The notes under the pieces were generated by a model. The model saw only the letters and a program-made list of their open reading frames with translations. It did not search any database and was not told where the DNA came from. Source: RGIG2206 sp045540915 (GTDB lineage Bacteria > Bacillota > Clostridia > Oscillospirales > Acutalibacteraceae). From it: a stretch of 56,481 nt of DNA. Where the stretch lies: positions 1 to 56,481 of the forward strand of contig JAZQID010000129.1 of the NCBI GenBank assembly GCA_045540915.1, in the 5' to 3' direction. A program made the position numbers and the translations under genes. How positions within the stretch are numbered: the first letter of the stretch is position 1; each line of letters starts with the position of its first letter. This document shows positions 41,555 through 49,314 of the stretch, piece after piece.

Positions 41555-41596
41555 ATTATACTGTATCAAAAGATAAAAATCAAGAGAAGTATTGAA
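41555..41596 (-). promoter_or_regulatory. Capsule operon promoter with shared 22-bp element
   Basis: On the minus strand TTGATT (41583-41578), a 17-bp spacer and TATAAT (41560-41555). The bases from 41596 to 41575 match the sortase-substrate promoter in 20 of 22 positions. The leader to the GTG start is about 85 bases. Confidence 0.82.
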
Positions 41597-41843
41597 GAAA
41601 ATACCCAATCACCCTTAAAAACCTCTTGATTTTTTGCATAAATTTTACAAAAAAGGCCGTTTTTGTCTTTGTTTTGGTTGAATTAGGCTGTCGGCACTTC
41701 GAAAAGGCCGAAAACCCGCATAAACAGCGGTGTAGTAAATACTACGGTTTTGGCAGCTTTAATTCGCGCTCTGAGGATTCGAGCCCCCCCATTGTGCGAG
41801 AAAACACCGCCCACGCGAAAGCGTGAACGGAGGGTTGGAGGGG
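41597..41843. other. Intergenic region upstream of the capsule operon
   Basis: No gene is seen. It contains CTCTTGATTTTT (41624-41635), an exact inverted copy of 41575-41586 in the capsule promoter, and a small hairpin CACGC-GAAA-GCGTG near 41808-41821 beyond the stop of the four-helix-bundle gene. Confidence 0.6.
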
Positions 41844-42191
41844 TTAGCTCAAGTTCTCCTTTGCGGTGTTGATGGAGGCGATGAGGATGCGCTTTACCTC
41901 TACACATTTATCAAGCAAGGTTTTATCTTTGTAATATCCGCTTTCTAAAAGCAGTTCTATCCAATATTCGCTTTCACTGCATTCTTTAAGTGCTATTTGA
42001 AGTTTTGCAACAAAATCTGCTTTTCCGTGTGCATAAAACGCCTCACGAATATTAGCACCTATACTTGTTCCTGAACGCAAAAACTGATTTATAAGTGCAC
42101 TCTCACATTTTGCGGCTCTTAGTTCTCTGCAAACCTTTATCACATCAAGTGCAAAAGTTTTTGATTTTATCATTAGAGGACTTTCTGTCAC
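41844..42191 (-). CDS. Four-helix-bundle protein (23S rRNA intervening-sequence protein family)
   Basis: A 115-residue protein with probable GTG start at 42191 (VTESPLMIKSKTFALDV), since AAAGG precedes it and family members start at this point. KSKTFALDVIKVCREL, SGTSIGANIREAFYAHGKADFVAKL and LKECSESEYWIELL are characteristic. The family was first seen encoded in rRNA intervening sequences but is widespread as free genes. Its biochemical role is not established. It is transcribed alone, with a promoter at 42215-42243. Confidence 0.88.
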   Translation of the reverse strand: MTESPLMIKSKTFALDVIKVCRELRAAKCESALINQFLRSGTSIGANIREAFYAHGKADFVAKLQIALKECSESEYWIELLLESGYYKDKTLLDKCVEVKRILIASINTAKENLS

Positions 42192-42214
42192 AGCAATCAC
42201 ACCTTTCTCTTTTT

Positions 42215-42243
42215 ATTATACTTTGCGCAAATTAAAAAAGCAA
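42215..42243 (-). promoter_or_regulatory. Promoter of the four-helix-bundle gene
   Basis: On the minus strand TTGCTT (42243-42238), 17 bp, TATAAT (42220-42215). Confidence 0.55.
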
Positions 42244-42267
42244 GGCAAAGCCTTGCAAAAACACCTC

Positions 42268-42390
42268 TTCACTATTCACTATTACTTATTACCTCGCCAA
42301 AAATCTCCTCAGACAAAATTAGTGAAGAGTGAATAGTGAAAAGTGAAAAAGTAAAAATCTCCCCGAACTACGTCCGAGGAGATTTTTGGC
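42268..42390. repeat. Interleaved inverted repeats with heptad arrays beside tRNA-Arg
   Basis: The heptamer TTCACTA occurs twice in tandem at 42268-42281. Its complement appears as four tandem AGTGAAN units at 42321-42348. A 15-bp perfect inverted repeat, GCCAAAAATCTCCTC at 42296-42310 with its complement at 42376-42390, is interleaved with them. The right arm includes the tRNA 3' CCA. The order arm A, arm B, arm A', arm B' is unusual. Confidence 0.75.
42353..42387 (-). terminator. Terminator of tRNA-Arg
   Basis: AAAAATCTCC (42353-42362) pairs with 42378-42387, ending in a T-run on the minus strand directly after the encoded CCA. Confidence 0.85.
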
Positions 42391-42463
42391 GCGCCAGGAG
42401 GGACTCGAACCCCCGACCTTTTGGTTCGTAGCCAAACACTCTATCCGGCTGAGCTACTGGCGC
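42387..42463 (-). tRNA. tRNA-Arg (anticodon ACG)
   Basis: A 77-nt cloverleaf with encoded CCA. The acceptor stem is GCGCCAG/CTGGCGC with discriminator G. The D arm is AGCTCAGCCGGATAGAGT. The anticodon arm is TTTGG, loop CTACGAA, CCAAA (anticodon at 42427-42429). The T arm is GGGGGTTCGAGTCCCTC. It decodes CGN codons through inosine at position 34. It is a single tRNA with its own promoter and terminator. Confidence 0.97.
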
Positions 42464-42484
42464 ATTATTTATTTGTGCCAAAGT

Positions 42485-42513
42485 ATGATATCACAACTGG
42501 TCACCAAATGCAA
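42485..42513 (-). promoter_or_regulatory. Promoter of tRNA-Arg
   Basis: On the minus strand TTGCAT (42513-42508), 17 bp, TATCAT (42490-42485), about 20 bases before the tRNA 5' end. Confidence 0.65.
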
Positions 42514-42566
42514 GCCTTTTTTTGAATTTCTTTCAAAAAATTTACCCGACTCCCCCGACCAAACGG

Positions 42567-42610
42567 CAAGAGCCGGCTGATGCCGCCCTTTTGCGACACC
42601 AAACGGCTCT
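42567..42610 (-). terminator. Possible terminator after rnfB
   Basis: AAGAGCCG (42567-42574) pairs with CGGCTCTT (42603-42610), but the minus strand lacks a clear T-run afterwards. A weaker A/T-only hairpin lies near 42516-42542. Part of the Rnf transcript could read through toward tRNA-Arg. Confidence 0.35.
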
Positions 42611-42619
42611 TTTCTCACT

Positions 42620-43402
42620 TTATCTGACAGGGTGAATGACCTTGACGACGCAGGCCTCTTCACATTTTCCGCAACCGGTACACTTAGTCGCATCGATCTT
42701 CGCCACGAAGTTCTCAACGACGATGGCCTCCGACTCGCAGACCTTGACGCATTTTCCGCATCCGATGCATCCGGCAGTGCAGACCTTACGGGTCACGGCG
42801 CCCTTGTCCTGACTCCGACATGCGACCGCCTGCGTTCTTTCGGGCAGGACGGCTATCACGCTGTGAGGACAGGCGGTGACACACTTGCCGCAGGCACCGC
42901 ACTTAGCGGTATCGACAACCGCAACGCCGTCGACGATGGCAATGGCATCCTGCTCACACACCCTGACACAGTCGCCCAATCCGATACAACCGAAGCGGCA
43001 GGCACTCGGCCCGTTATCAAGCATTGCGGCCGCCGCACAGGTGGACAGACCCTCGTAATCATACTTGGTCTTGGTGCAGTTCTTACTGCCCGAGCAGCAG
43101 ACGACGGCAACCTTTCTGACGAAGGCGCCTGCCTCGACCCCCATTATCTCGGCAATAGCCTTGGCAGTGTCGGCACCTCCTGCGGTACACAGGGTGGTAT
43201 CGGCGCCCTTGGCGACCGCTTCTGCATAAGGGTCACAGCCGCTGAAGCCGCAGCCGCCGCAATTAGCGCCCGGCAGGACCTCTCTTACCTTTTCGACCTT
43301 TTCGTCGACTTCGACCGCAAACACCTTGCCGCAGACGGCAAGTATCGCTCCGGCAACAAGGCCGATGGCGGCAACTATCAGGACGGGAATCAAAATTTCC
43401 AT
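42620..43402 (-). CDS. rnfB: Rnf complex subunit RnfB, iron-sulfur protein
   Basis: A 260-residue protein. An N-terminal membrane helix (3-25) is followed by the 4Fe-4S domain with CGGCGFSGC, then several ferredoxin motifs: CRFGCIGLGDCVRVC, CGACGKCVTAC, CIGCGKCVKVC and CTGCGKCEEAC. RnfB receives electrons from reduced ferredoxin on the cytoplasmic side. The number of cluster motifs is in the range of clostridial Rnf. It is the last gene of the operon, 15 bases after rnfA. Confidence 0.96.
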   Translation of the reverse strand: MEILIPVLIVAAIGLVAGAILAVCGKVFAVEVDEKVEKVREVLPGANCGGCGFSGCDPYAEAVAKGADTTLCTAGGADTAKAIAEIMGVEAGAFVRKVAVVCCSGSKNCTKTKYDYEGLSTCAAAAMLDNGPSACRFGCIGLGDCVRVCEQDAIAIVDGVAVVDTAKCGACGKCVTACPHSVIAVLPERTQAVACRSQDKGAVTRKVCTAGCIGCGKCVKVCESEAIVVENFVAKIDATKCTGCGKCEEACVVKVIHPVR

Positions 43403-43417
43403 ATCTCTCCCCCTCCT

Positions 43418-44020
43418 TTAAGCGAAAATGTTCTCGACGACACCGCCGAAGCCCAGGAAGGACAGGGCGACTATCGACGCGGCTATCAAAGTAATAGGCA
43501 GTCCGCGCAGGGCCTTGGGCACGTCGCAGGACTCCATACTCGAACGAACGCCCGAGAAGAGCAGCATCGCTACGAGGAAGCCGACACCTGCGCCGAGAGC
43601 GTTGACCAGCGCACCGACGAAGCTGAGTCCGTCGGTGATGTTGAGCATAGTAACACCCAGCACCGCGCAGTTGGTGGTGATAAGGGGCAGATAGATGCCC
43701 AGCGAGCTGTAAAGGGGCGGCGACAGCTTCTTGATAGCCATCTCCATCAGCTGAACAAGCGCCGCAATTACAAGGATAAAGACGATGGTCTCGAGGTACT
43801 CAAGCCCAAAGGGCACGAGCAGGTAGTGGAAGATCGGGAAGGTGGCCGCCGTTGCGATGAACATAACGAGGGTTACCGCGACACCCATTGAAGCGGCGGT
43901 ATCGGTCTTCTTGGACACTCCTAAGAAGGGGCAGATGCCGAGAAACTGAACCAGAACGAAGTTCTCGGTAAAGACGGCGGTAAAGAATATCTTAAGCAGT
44001 TCCTTTACGGTCTCGTTCAT
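43418..44020 (-). CDS. rnfA: Rnf complex subunit RnfA
   Basis: A 200-residue, six-TM subunit. TENFVLVQFLGICPFLGVSKK and the conserved TTNCAVLGVT give the two membrane Cys residues that hold a 2Fe-2S cluster between RnfA and RnfE. Start and rnfE stop share one base. It is homologous to NqrE. Confidence 0.95.
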   Translation of the reverse strand: MNETVKELLKIFFTAVFTENFVLVQFLGICPFLGVSKKTDTAASMGVAVTLVMFIATAATFPIFHYLLVPFGLEYLETIVFILVIAALVQLMEMAIKKLSPPLYSSLGIYLPLITTNCAVLGVTMLNITDGLSFVGALVNALGAGVGFLVAMLLFSGVRSSMESCDVPKALRGLPITLIAASIVALSFLGFGGVVENIFA

Positions 44021-44673
44021 TACTGCTCACCCTCCTTTCCCGCGCACATACCACAGCTTGAGCAGTCGCCGCATTCGGTGCGGACGGGCTGGTTCATACG
44101 CTGTGCGAGCTTGTTGGAAAGGGCGATAAGCACACCGAAGACGAAGAAGCCGCCGGGTGGCAATATCAGCAGGGTCATACCGAAGCCGCCCGTGATATCC
44201 AGCCCGAAGATAGAGCCTGCGCCGATGAATTCGCGTATCATACCCATAAGCAGCAGGGCGGCGGTAAAGCCGATTCCCATTCCCAGCGCGTCCAATATCG
44301 ACGGGCCGACGCTGTTCTTACGGGCGAACATCTCGGCTCGGCCGAGGATGATGCAGTTGACGACGATGAGGGGCAAATAGATGCCCAGCGCATCGTTTAT
44401 AGCAGGCAAAAAGGCCTTGCAAAGCATCTGCACGACGGTAACGAAGCCCGCGATTATGGTGATATAGGCGGGGATTCGCACCTTGTCGGGAATGACCTTT
44501 CGCAAAAGGGAAATAGTAATGTTTGCGCCGAGCAGAACGAAGGTGGTCGCAAGTCCCATTCCGAGTCCGTTGGAGGCGGCGGTGGTGACCGCGAGGGTGG
44601 GACAGGTACCGAGCATCAGTCGAAGCACGGGGTTTTCTTTGATAATTCCGTTTTTGAGTGCATCTAACTTCAT
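44020..44673 (-). CDS. rnfE: Rnf complex subunit RnfE
   Basis: A 217-residue, six-TM subunit starting at MKLDALKNGIIKENPV (AAGG eight bases upstream; the GTG at 44682 is less likely). LRLMLGTCPTLAV and VVNCIILGRAE carry the cluster-binding Cys residues that match those of RnfA. The C-terminal tail adds an extra Cys-rich segment (CGDCSSCGMCAG), a tiny metal-binding appendage. It is homologous to NqrD. Confidence 0.95.
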   Translation of the reverse strand: MKLDALKNGIIKENPVLRLMLGTCPTLAVTTAASNGLGMGLATTFVLLGANITISLLRKVIPDKVRIPAYITIIAGFVTVVQMLCKAFLPAINDALGIYLPLIVVNCIILGRAEMFARKNSVGPSILDALGMGIGFTAALLLMGMIREFIGAGSIFGLDITGGFGMTLLILPPGGFFVFGVLIALSNKLAQRMNQPVRTECGDCSSCGMCAGKEGEQ

Positions 44674-44678
44674 TCTGC

Positions 44679-45203
44679 TCACCTTCCCTTCAATATTTCG
44701 TAGTCGGCCAGCGCGTCGTTGACGCTGTCCTTGACGGCGGCAGAGGTGTAGGTCGCACTTGTGATGGAAACTATCTCTCCGCCGTTTTTGGTCAGTTCAA
44801 CCGAGCCGCTTGCCCCTTTGAACTGGTCGGTAAAGGAGTCGTTTTTGCAATTTTGACCAAGACCGGGGGTCTCGTCATCGCAGGCCAGAACGATGATTCC
44901 GATGACCTTGCCCTCGGTGTCGAGAGCGGTCATAACCCTGACCTCGCCGCCGTAACCGATGGCGGAGGAAACGAAGATATAGCCCTTATCTCCTGCCTTA
45001 TAGGCCTCGGAGCAGACAAGCTCATCATCCTCAAGGGCGGAAAACTCGACGTCGGGGATAAGCTGATTCATACTCTCCTGCGCCGCCTTGGCCTCGTTGG
45101 CGGCGATGGTGTCGGCGGTCAGCAGGTTGACCCCTGCTACCGCAAAGGTCATCACAAGGCATATCGCCGTCAGTATCAAAGCAGGCTTTACTATGTTCTT
45201 CAT
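44679..45203 (-). CDS. rnfG: Rnf complex subunit RnfG, flavin-carrying
   Basis: A 174-residue protein with an N-terminal membrane anchor (about 5-28) and an extracytoplasmic FMN-binding domain. ITSATYTSAAVKDSV contains the Thr to which ApbE attaches FMN. ApbE is encoded in the same operon. It is somewhat shorter than proteobacterial RnfG. The start overlaps the rnfD stop as ATGA. Confidence 0.94.
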   Translation of the reverse strand: MKNIVKPALILTAICLVMTFAVAGVNLLTADTIAANEAKAAQESMNQLIPDVEFSALEDDELVCSEAYKAGDKGYIFVSSAIGYGGEVRVMTALDTEGKVIGIIVLACDDETPGLGQNCKNDSFTDQFKGASGSVELTKNGGEIVSITSATYTSAAVKDSVNDALADYEILKGR

Positions 45204-46147
45204 TTGCCGGCCTCCCTTCGCTTTGCGCCGAAGGGGCGGCGTACGATAAGGTTATCGATATGGGGGGTCAGTATGTTCATCAGGATTATCGAGAAGGAGA
45301 CACCCTCGGGCATACTGCCGAAAAGGCGGATGACCGCCGTAATAACACCGCAACCGACGGCATAGATAATACGTCCGCGATTGGTGCAGGGCGAGGTGGT
45401 GTAATCGGTGGCCATAAAGATGGCGCCGAGCAGAAGTCCGCCCGAAAGCAGTTGATAGACGGGATCCTCACCGAAGGCCCAGGTCATAAGCACGGTGGTG
45501 CCGATGAAAACGGCAGGAATAAGGGGGGTGATGACCCTACGGCAGACGAGGTAAACTCCGCCCACCAAAAGTGCTATCGCACAGGTCTCGCCAAGGCATC
45601 CGCCGCGCACTCCGAAAAGCATAGAGAGCAGTTCCGCCTTGGGCGCGCCCTCGGCAAGCGGCGTCGCATAGGTTGCGGCATCGGCGGCAGGGTTGCCCAG
45701 CCACGCGAGCGGCACCGGCCACTCGGACATAAGTCCCGTAAAGCTCATCATTATAACGATTCTTCCTGCGATAGCAGGGTTGGCGAAATTCATACCGATG
45801 CCGCCGAAAAGCTGCTTTACCACAACGATGGCGATGATGCTTCCCAAAGGAGCCATCCACAGCGCCGAAGCGGTGGCAGGCATATTCATTCCGACCAGCA
45901 GACCCGTAACCACCGCCGACAGATCGCCGATGGTGTTGTCCCTTTTGAGTATGCGACGGGTGACGTATTCGGCCGCAACCGCCGCAATGACGCTGAGCGC
46001 GAGAATAGCGACGCAGATGGGGCCAAAGACCACCACCGACACCGCACAGGCAGGCAGCAGAGCAATCACCACGTCGAGCATAATTCGACGGGTGGTCGCG
46101 TCACCGAGCACGTGGGGTGACGCAGAAACGATCAACCTCTCTGTCAT
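45200..46147 (-). CDS. rnfD: Rnf complex subunit RnfD, flavin-carrying
   Basis: A 315-residue subunit with about nine membrane segments. GAIFMATDYTTSPC includes the FMN-attachment Thr; GGIGMNFANPAIAGRI and LLSGGLLLG are family blocks. It is homologous to NqrB and probably part of the ion channel. GGAGG lies upstream of the ATG. Confidence 0.95.
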   Translation of the reverse strand: MTERLIVSASPHVLGDATTRRIMLDVVIALLPACAVSVVVFGPICVAILALSVIAAVAAEYVTRRILKRDNTIGDLSAVVTGLLVGMNMPATASALWMAPLGSIIAIVVVKQLFGGIGMNFANPAIAGRIVIMMSFTGLMSEWPVPLAWLGNPAADAATYATPLAEGAPKAELLSMLFGVRGGCLGETCAIALLVGGVYLVCRRVITPLIPAVFIGTTVLMTWAFGEDPVYQLLSGGLLLGAIFMATDYTTSPCTNRGRIIYAVGCGVITAVIRLFGSMPEGVSFSIILMNILTPHIDNLIVRRPFGAKRREAGK

Positions 46148-46151
46148 CGGT

Positions 46152-47474
46152 CTACCTCCTTACCTTCTGTTTTGCCAGTCTCATCGACTGGACGAGCGGA
46201 CGCTTTGCAGGGCATCCGTAGGAGCAACAGCCGCATTCCATACAGCTGAGAACGTTCAACTTTACCAAGCGGTCGGTGTTGTCGGCCGCAAGTGCCCTTT
46301 CGACCTGCATAGGCATCAGGCTCATCGGGCAGGTGTCGGCACATCGGCCGCAACGGATACAGGCGCTCGCCTTGGGCAAGGCGGCCTCCTTTTCACCGAA
46401 GGCAAGCACGGCGTTGCCCGGCTTGGTTATCGGCAGGCTCAGGTCGTGCACCGCCGCACCCATCATCGGGCCGCCTGCGATTATCTTGCGCGCAGGCTGA
46501 TCAAATCCGCCGCAAAACTCAAGCAGAGCCTGAATTCGCGTGCCGATGGGAATGACGACGTTCTGCGGACGGGAAACGGCACTTCCCGACACGGTAACAC
46601 GCTTTGAAACGAGAGGAAGTCCCGTCGCAAGATACTTACCGATAAAGGAAACGCTGGTTATGTTCATAACGATGCATCCGACGTCGGCAGGCAGTGCGCC
46701 TGTGGGCACCTCTCTGCCCGTAGCCGAGCAGACCAGCATCTTTTCGGCTCCCTGCGGATAGCTCGAGGGCAGTTGCATCAGCTTGACGCGGTCGCCGACA
46801 CGGTCATCGGCCGCCGCAACCTTTGCGAGCACCTCGATGGCCTTGGGCTTGTTGTCCTCGACGCAGATGATGACGCTGGGGAGGTTGAGCCATTTTACGA
46901 GGGCGTAGACCCCCTCCATTATCGAGTCGGCAAACTCGATGCACTCGCGGTAGTCGGCGGTTATGTAGGGTTCGCACTCTGCGGCGTTGATGACGAGGGT
47001 GTCGATGACCTTATCGGTCGGCTTCAGCTTGACCGAAACGGGAAAACCCGCGCCGCCCAGTCCGACCAGTCCGCTGTCGCGCACCGCCTTGATAAAATCG
47101 TCAAGGCTCTCCACCTTGGGAGGACAATGCTCAATTTCCTCCATCAGTCCGTCCGACTCAATAGTGACCGCGTCGACGACTCGGCCGTTGGCGAGGGTTA
47201 TCGGCTCGATCTTGGTAACGGTGCCCGATACGCTCGCGTGAATGGGTGCCGAAACGGGACTCTCCGAGTCGGCGATAAGCTGGCCGACAAGAACCCTGTC
47301 GCCCTTCGCGACGACGGGGGTACAGGGGGCACCGATGTGCATCGACATCGGGAGCACTACCTCATCGGGCACAAACCTGACCGACTCATTCTCGGCCGTG
47401 TCCTTGTGATGACGCAGTTTCTGTCCGCCCCGCGTTTTACCGACGGGAGATAGTATTTCGGTGATGTGTTTCAT
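46152..47474 (-). CDS. rnfC: Rnf complex subunit RnfC, NADH-binding
   Basis: A 440-residue peripheral cytoplasmic subunit. GLGGAGFPVSVKL and the NAAECEPYITADYR block form the FMN/NADH site. Two 4Fe-4S motifs lie near the C-terminus (CIRCGRCADTCP and CMECGCCSYGCPAKRP). It passes electrons to NAD+. It is the first rnf gene of the C-D-G-E-A-B order. Confidence 0.96.
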   Translation of the reverse strand: MKHITEILSPVGKTRGGQKLRHHKDTAENESVRFVPDEVVLPMSMHIGAPCTPVVAKGDRVLVGQLIADSESPVSAPIHASVSGTVTKIEPITLANGRVVDAVTIESDGLMEEIEHCPPKVESLDDFIKAVRDSGLVGLGGAGFPVSVKLKPTDKVIDTLVINAAECEPYITADYRECIEFADSIMEGVYALVKWLNLPSVIICVEDNKPKAIEVLAKVAAADDRVGDRVKLMQLPSSYPQGAEKMLVCSATGREVPTGALPADVGCIVMNITSVSFIGKYLATGLPLVSKRVTVSGSAVSRPQNVVIPIGTRIQALLEFCGGFDQPARKIIAGGPMMGAAVHDLSLPITKPGNAVLAFGEKEAALPKASACIRCGRCADTCPMSLMPMQVERALAADNTDRLVKLNVLSCMECGCCSYGCPAKRPLVQSMRLAKQKVRR

Positions 47475-47481
47475 ACATCTG

Positions 47482-47985
47482 TCACCTTTCCTTAAGTAAT
47501 TTCTTCATCATAGGAGTAAGCAATTTCAAAAGCAGGGCCGTCACGATGCCCGACAGTATGCCGAGCAGGAGCATAACGGGTGCATAAAACCGAATTGAAC
47601 CGCCGACAAGAATGAACGCAACGCAAAGCTGGGCTACATTGTGTGCGGTGGCACCTGCGATGCCGATGCCGACACAGCCGAAGGCGCGGCTTCTCGCCGC
47701 AAGCCACAGCACGAAGCAGGAGAGCAGTCCTCCCGCAAGGCTCATAACGCAGGCGGTGGCACCGCGTACAGCAAGGGCAAACACCGACTTAAAAATAGCC
47801 ACCGCTATTGCGGCAGGCAGGGAAACCTCGGCCGCCAAAAACATAACCACCACGTTGGACAGTCCTGCCTTGGTGCCGGGGGGCATAAGGGGGGTCACGG
47901 GCAACATTCCCTCAAAGGCGGAAATAGCGATAGCGACCGCCGACCACAAGGCAAGCAGGGTAAGCTGACGGGTCGAAAACTTCAT
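47482..47985 (-). CDS. Gx transporter family membrane protein
   Basis: A 167-residue protein starting at MKFSTRQLTLLAL (GGGAGG six bases upstream). Five or six membrane segments; PLMPPGTKAGLSNVVVMFL and GATAHNVAQL are typical of the family once named heptaprenyl diphosphate synthase component I and now regarded as a small-molecule transporter of the ECF S-component type. It commonly sits with NusG-II and ApbE genes next to flavin-based redox systems. The substrate is unknown. Confidence 0.88.
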   Translation of the reverse strand: MKFSTRQLTLLALWSAVAIAISAFEGMLPVTPLMPPGTKAGLSNVVVMFLAAEVSLPAAIAVAIFKSVFALAVRGATACVMSLAGGLLSCFVLWLAARSRAFGCVGIGIAGATAHNVAQLCVAFILVGGSIRFYAPVMLLLGILSGIVTALLLKLLTPMMKKLLKER

Positions 47986-48004
47986 CTTCATCCTCCCACC
48001 TCAG

Positions 48005-48352
48005 TCAGTACGTCACGCCGTCGACATCCTTGCCGACTACTGTGACTGTAACGCGGTTGGGCAGACATACGGCCGAGTCGCCGCCCTTTTTAAGCTCGCC
48101 GAAATCCATACAGTGCCCGTCGGGGCAATCCGACTTTGACACAAAGGCGACACCCGATCTTACCGTTATCTCGACGCCGTTGACGGTGACGGTGTCGTCC
48201 TCGTCAAGCGGCAGGGTGCAGACCAGTTCGGAGTTGTGGTATATCTCGACCTGTGAGGCATCCTTTCCTCCCGTAAAAAGAGGAATACAGGAGCCGATAA
48301 CTATCACCGCCGCCAGAATTATATCGGCGGCCTTTATCCACGGGCGGCTCAT
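48005..48352 (-). CDS. NusG domain II-containing exported protein
   Basis: A 115-residue protein with one N-terminal membrane segment (about 9-26) and a NusG-II-like domain: SDCPDGHCMDFG with two Cys, then CLPNRVTVTVVG. The Cys arrangement is constant in this small family, always found near rnf/apbE or related redox genes. Its job is unknown; a thiol role is possible. The start overlaps the apbE stop as ATGA. Confidence 0.88.
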   Translation of the reverse strand: MSRPWIKAADIILAAVIVIGSCIPLFTGGKDASQVEIYHNSELVCTLPLDEDDTVTVNGVEITVRSGVAFVSKSDCPDGHCMDFGELKKGGDSAVCLPNRVTVTVVGKDVDGVTY

Positions 48353-49314
48353 TTTGCCACCTCGTACTTTTCACGCAAGCCGTCGGTCACCGAATAGCTC
48401 CCATCAGAGCGGATGAAGACCGCCTGTGCGCCGTAGGCTTTCAGTAAGGGCAGACTCTTTTCCTCGCCAAGCAGGAAGCAGGCGGTGGAAAGGGCATCGG
48501 CGATAAGTCCCTCGCCGCAGACCACCGTAACCGAATCGAGCCCCGTTTCGCAGGGGTAACCGGTGGTGCCGCTTAAAATGTGGTGATAGCGTTTGCCGTC
48601 GGCTTCAAAATACCTCTCCGAGTTGCCCGAGGTGGAGACGAACTCCCCTTGAGATAACGAGAGAATACCTTTGGTACGGTTGCGGTCATCGGGGTCGGCA
48701 ACGGCAACCTTCCATTTTTCGCCCGACGGCTTCTCGCCGCAGGCAACTATGCTTCCGCCGACCGAAAGGACACCGACAGCGCCCTTTTTCAACATTATAT
48801 CATATAAAACGTCACACGCAAGCCCTTTTCCGACCGAGCCGAGATCCATTTTCGAGCCGTCAGGAAGAATGATATCATCCCCATCGACCTCGATCCTGCC
48901 CTTGCAGAGCAAAAGCCGCTCGGCTATCTCCTTTTGGTCGGGGACAACGGGCTCCTCGCCCGTTACGTCCCACAGCTCGCACAGGGGCCTCATCAGCAGG
49001 CTGTACTCGCCGCCTGTCGCCTCGCATATCGGCAAAAGCTTGCCTACTGCCTCGGCAAGCAGGGCATTCTCCACCCTCTCACCTTGATTGAGCCGTGCAA
49101 CTGCCGAGCCCTCGACGTTCCACGAAAGCTGATTTTCAAGTGCGGTTATTTCTTTGAGCAAGTCGGCGGCATTTGCCCCGTCGCCGTAGAGGGTCAGGGT
49201 AATAGCGGTGTCCATCGCAAAGCCGTGGGTGGTGGCAGGCTTTGCCTTGCAACCGCAAAGGGTCAGGCAGCAAGCCGCAAGCAACAGCGCCGCTATACGA
49301 CGCGCCGCCCTCAC
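48349..49314 (-). CDS. apbE: FAD:protein FMN transferase, lipoprotein
   Basis: A 321-residue protein. The GTG start (49314) overlaps the ABC-F stop codon as GTGA, with GGAGG seven bases upstream. The signal peptide ends in a lipobox (LCGC). GFAMDTAITLTLYG, SVGKGLACDV, LSVGGSIVACG and ADALSTACFLLG are the FAD- and Mg2+-binding blocks. It moves FMN from FAD to a Thr in target proteins outside the membrane. RnfG and RnfD downstream are its evident targets. Confidence 0.95.
   Translation of the reverse strand: MRAARRIAALLLAACCLTLCGCKAKPATTHGFAMDTAITLTLYGDGANAADLLKEITALENQLSWNVEGSAVARLNQGERVENALLAEAVGKLLPICEATGGEYSLLMRPLCELWDVTGEEPVVPDQKEIAERLLLCKGRIEVDGDDIILPDGSKMDLGSVGKGLACDVLYDIMLKKGAVGVLSVGGSIVACGEKPSGEKWKVAVADPDDRNRTKGILSLSQGEFVSTSGNSERYFEADGKRYHHILSGTTGYPCETGLDSVTVVCGEGLIADALSTACFLLGEEKSLPLLKAYGAQAVFIRSDGSYSVTDGLREKYEVAK

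Noticed and set aside
40053..41576. 507-codon plus-strand frame opposite the sugar transferase
   Set aside because: The product has abnormal composition (His/Arg/Gln-rich) and no domains, while the minus strand encodes a textbook Bac_transf protein.
41740..41795. GGATTCGAGCCCC-like stretch resembling a tRNA T arm
   Set aside because: No matching acceptor, D or anticodon arms were found on either strand; it is too short to call a tRNA remnant.
42268..42348. CRISPR-like repeats
   Set aside because: Seven-base units with no spacers and no cas genes; simple tandem heptamers.
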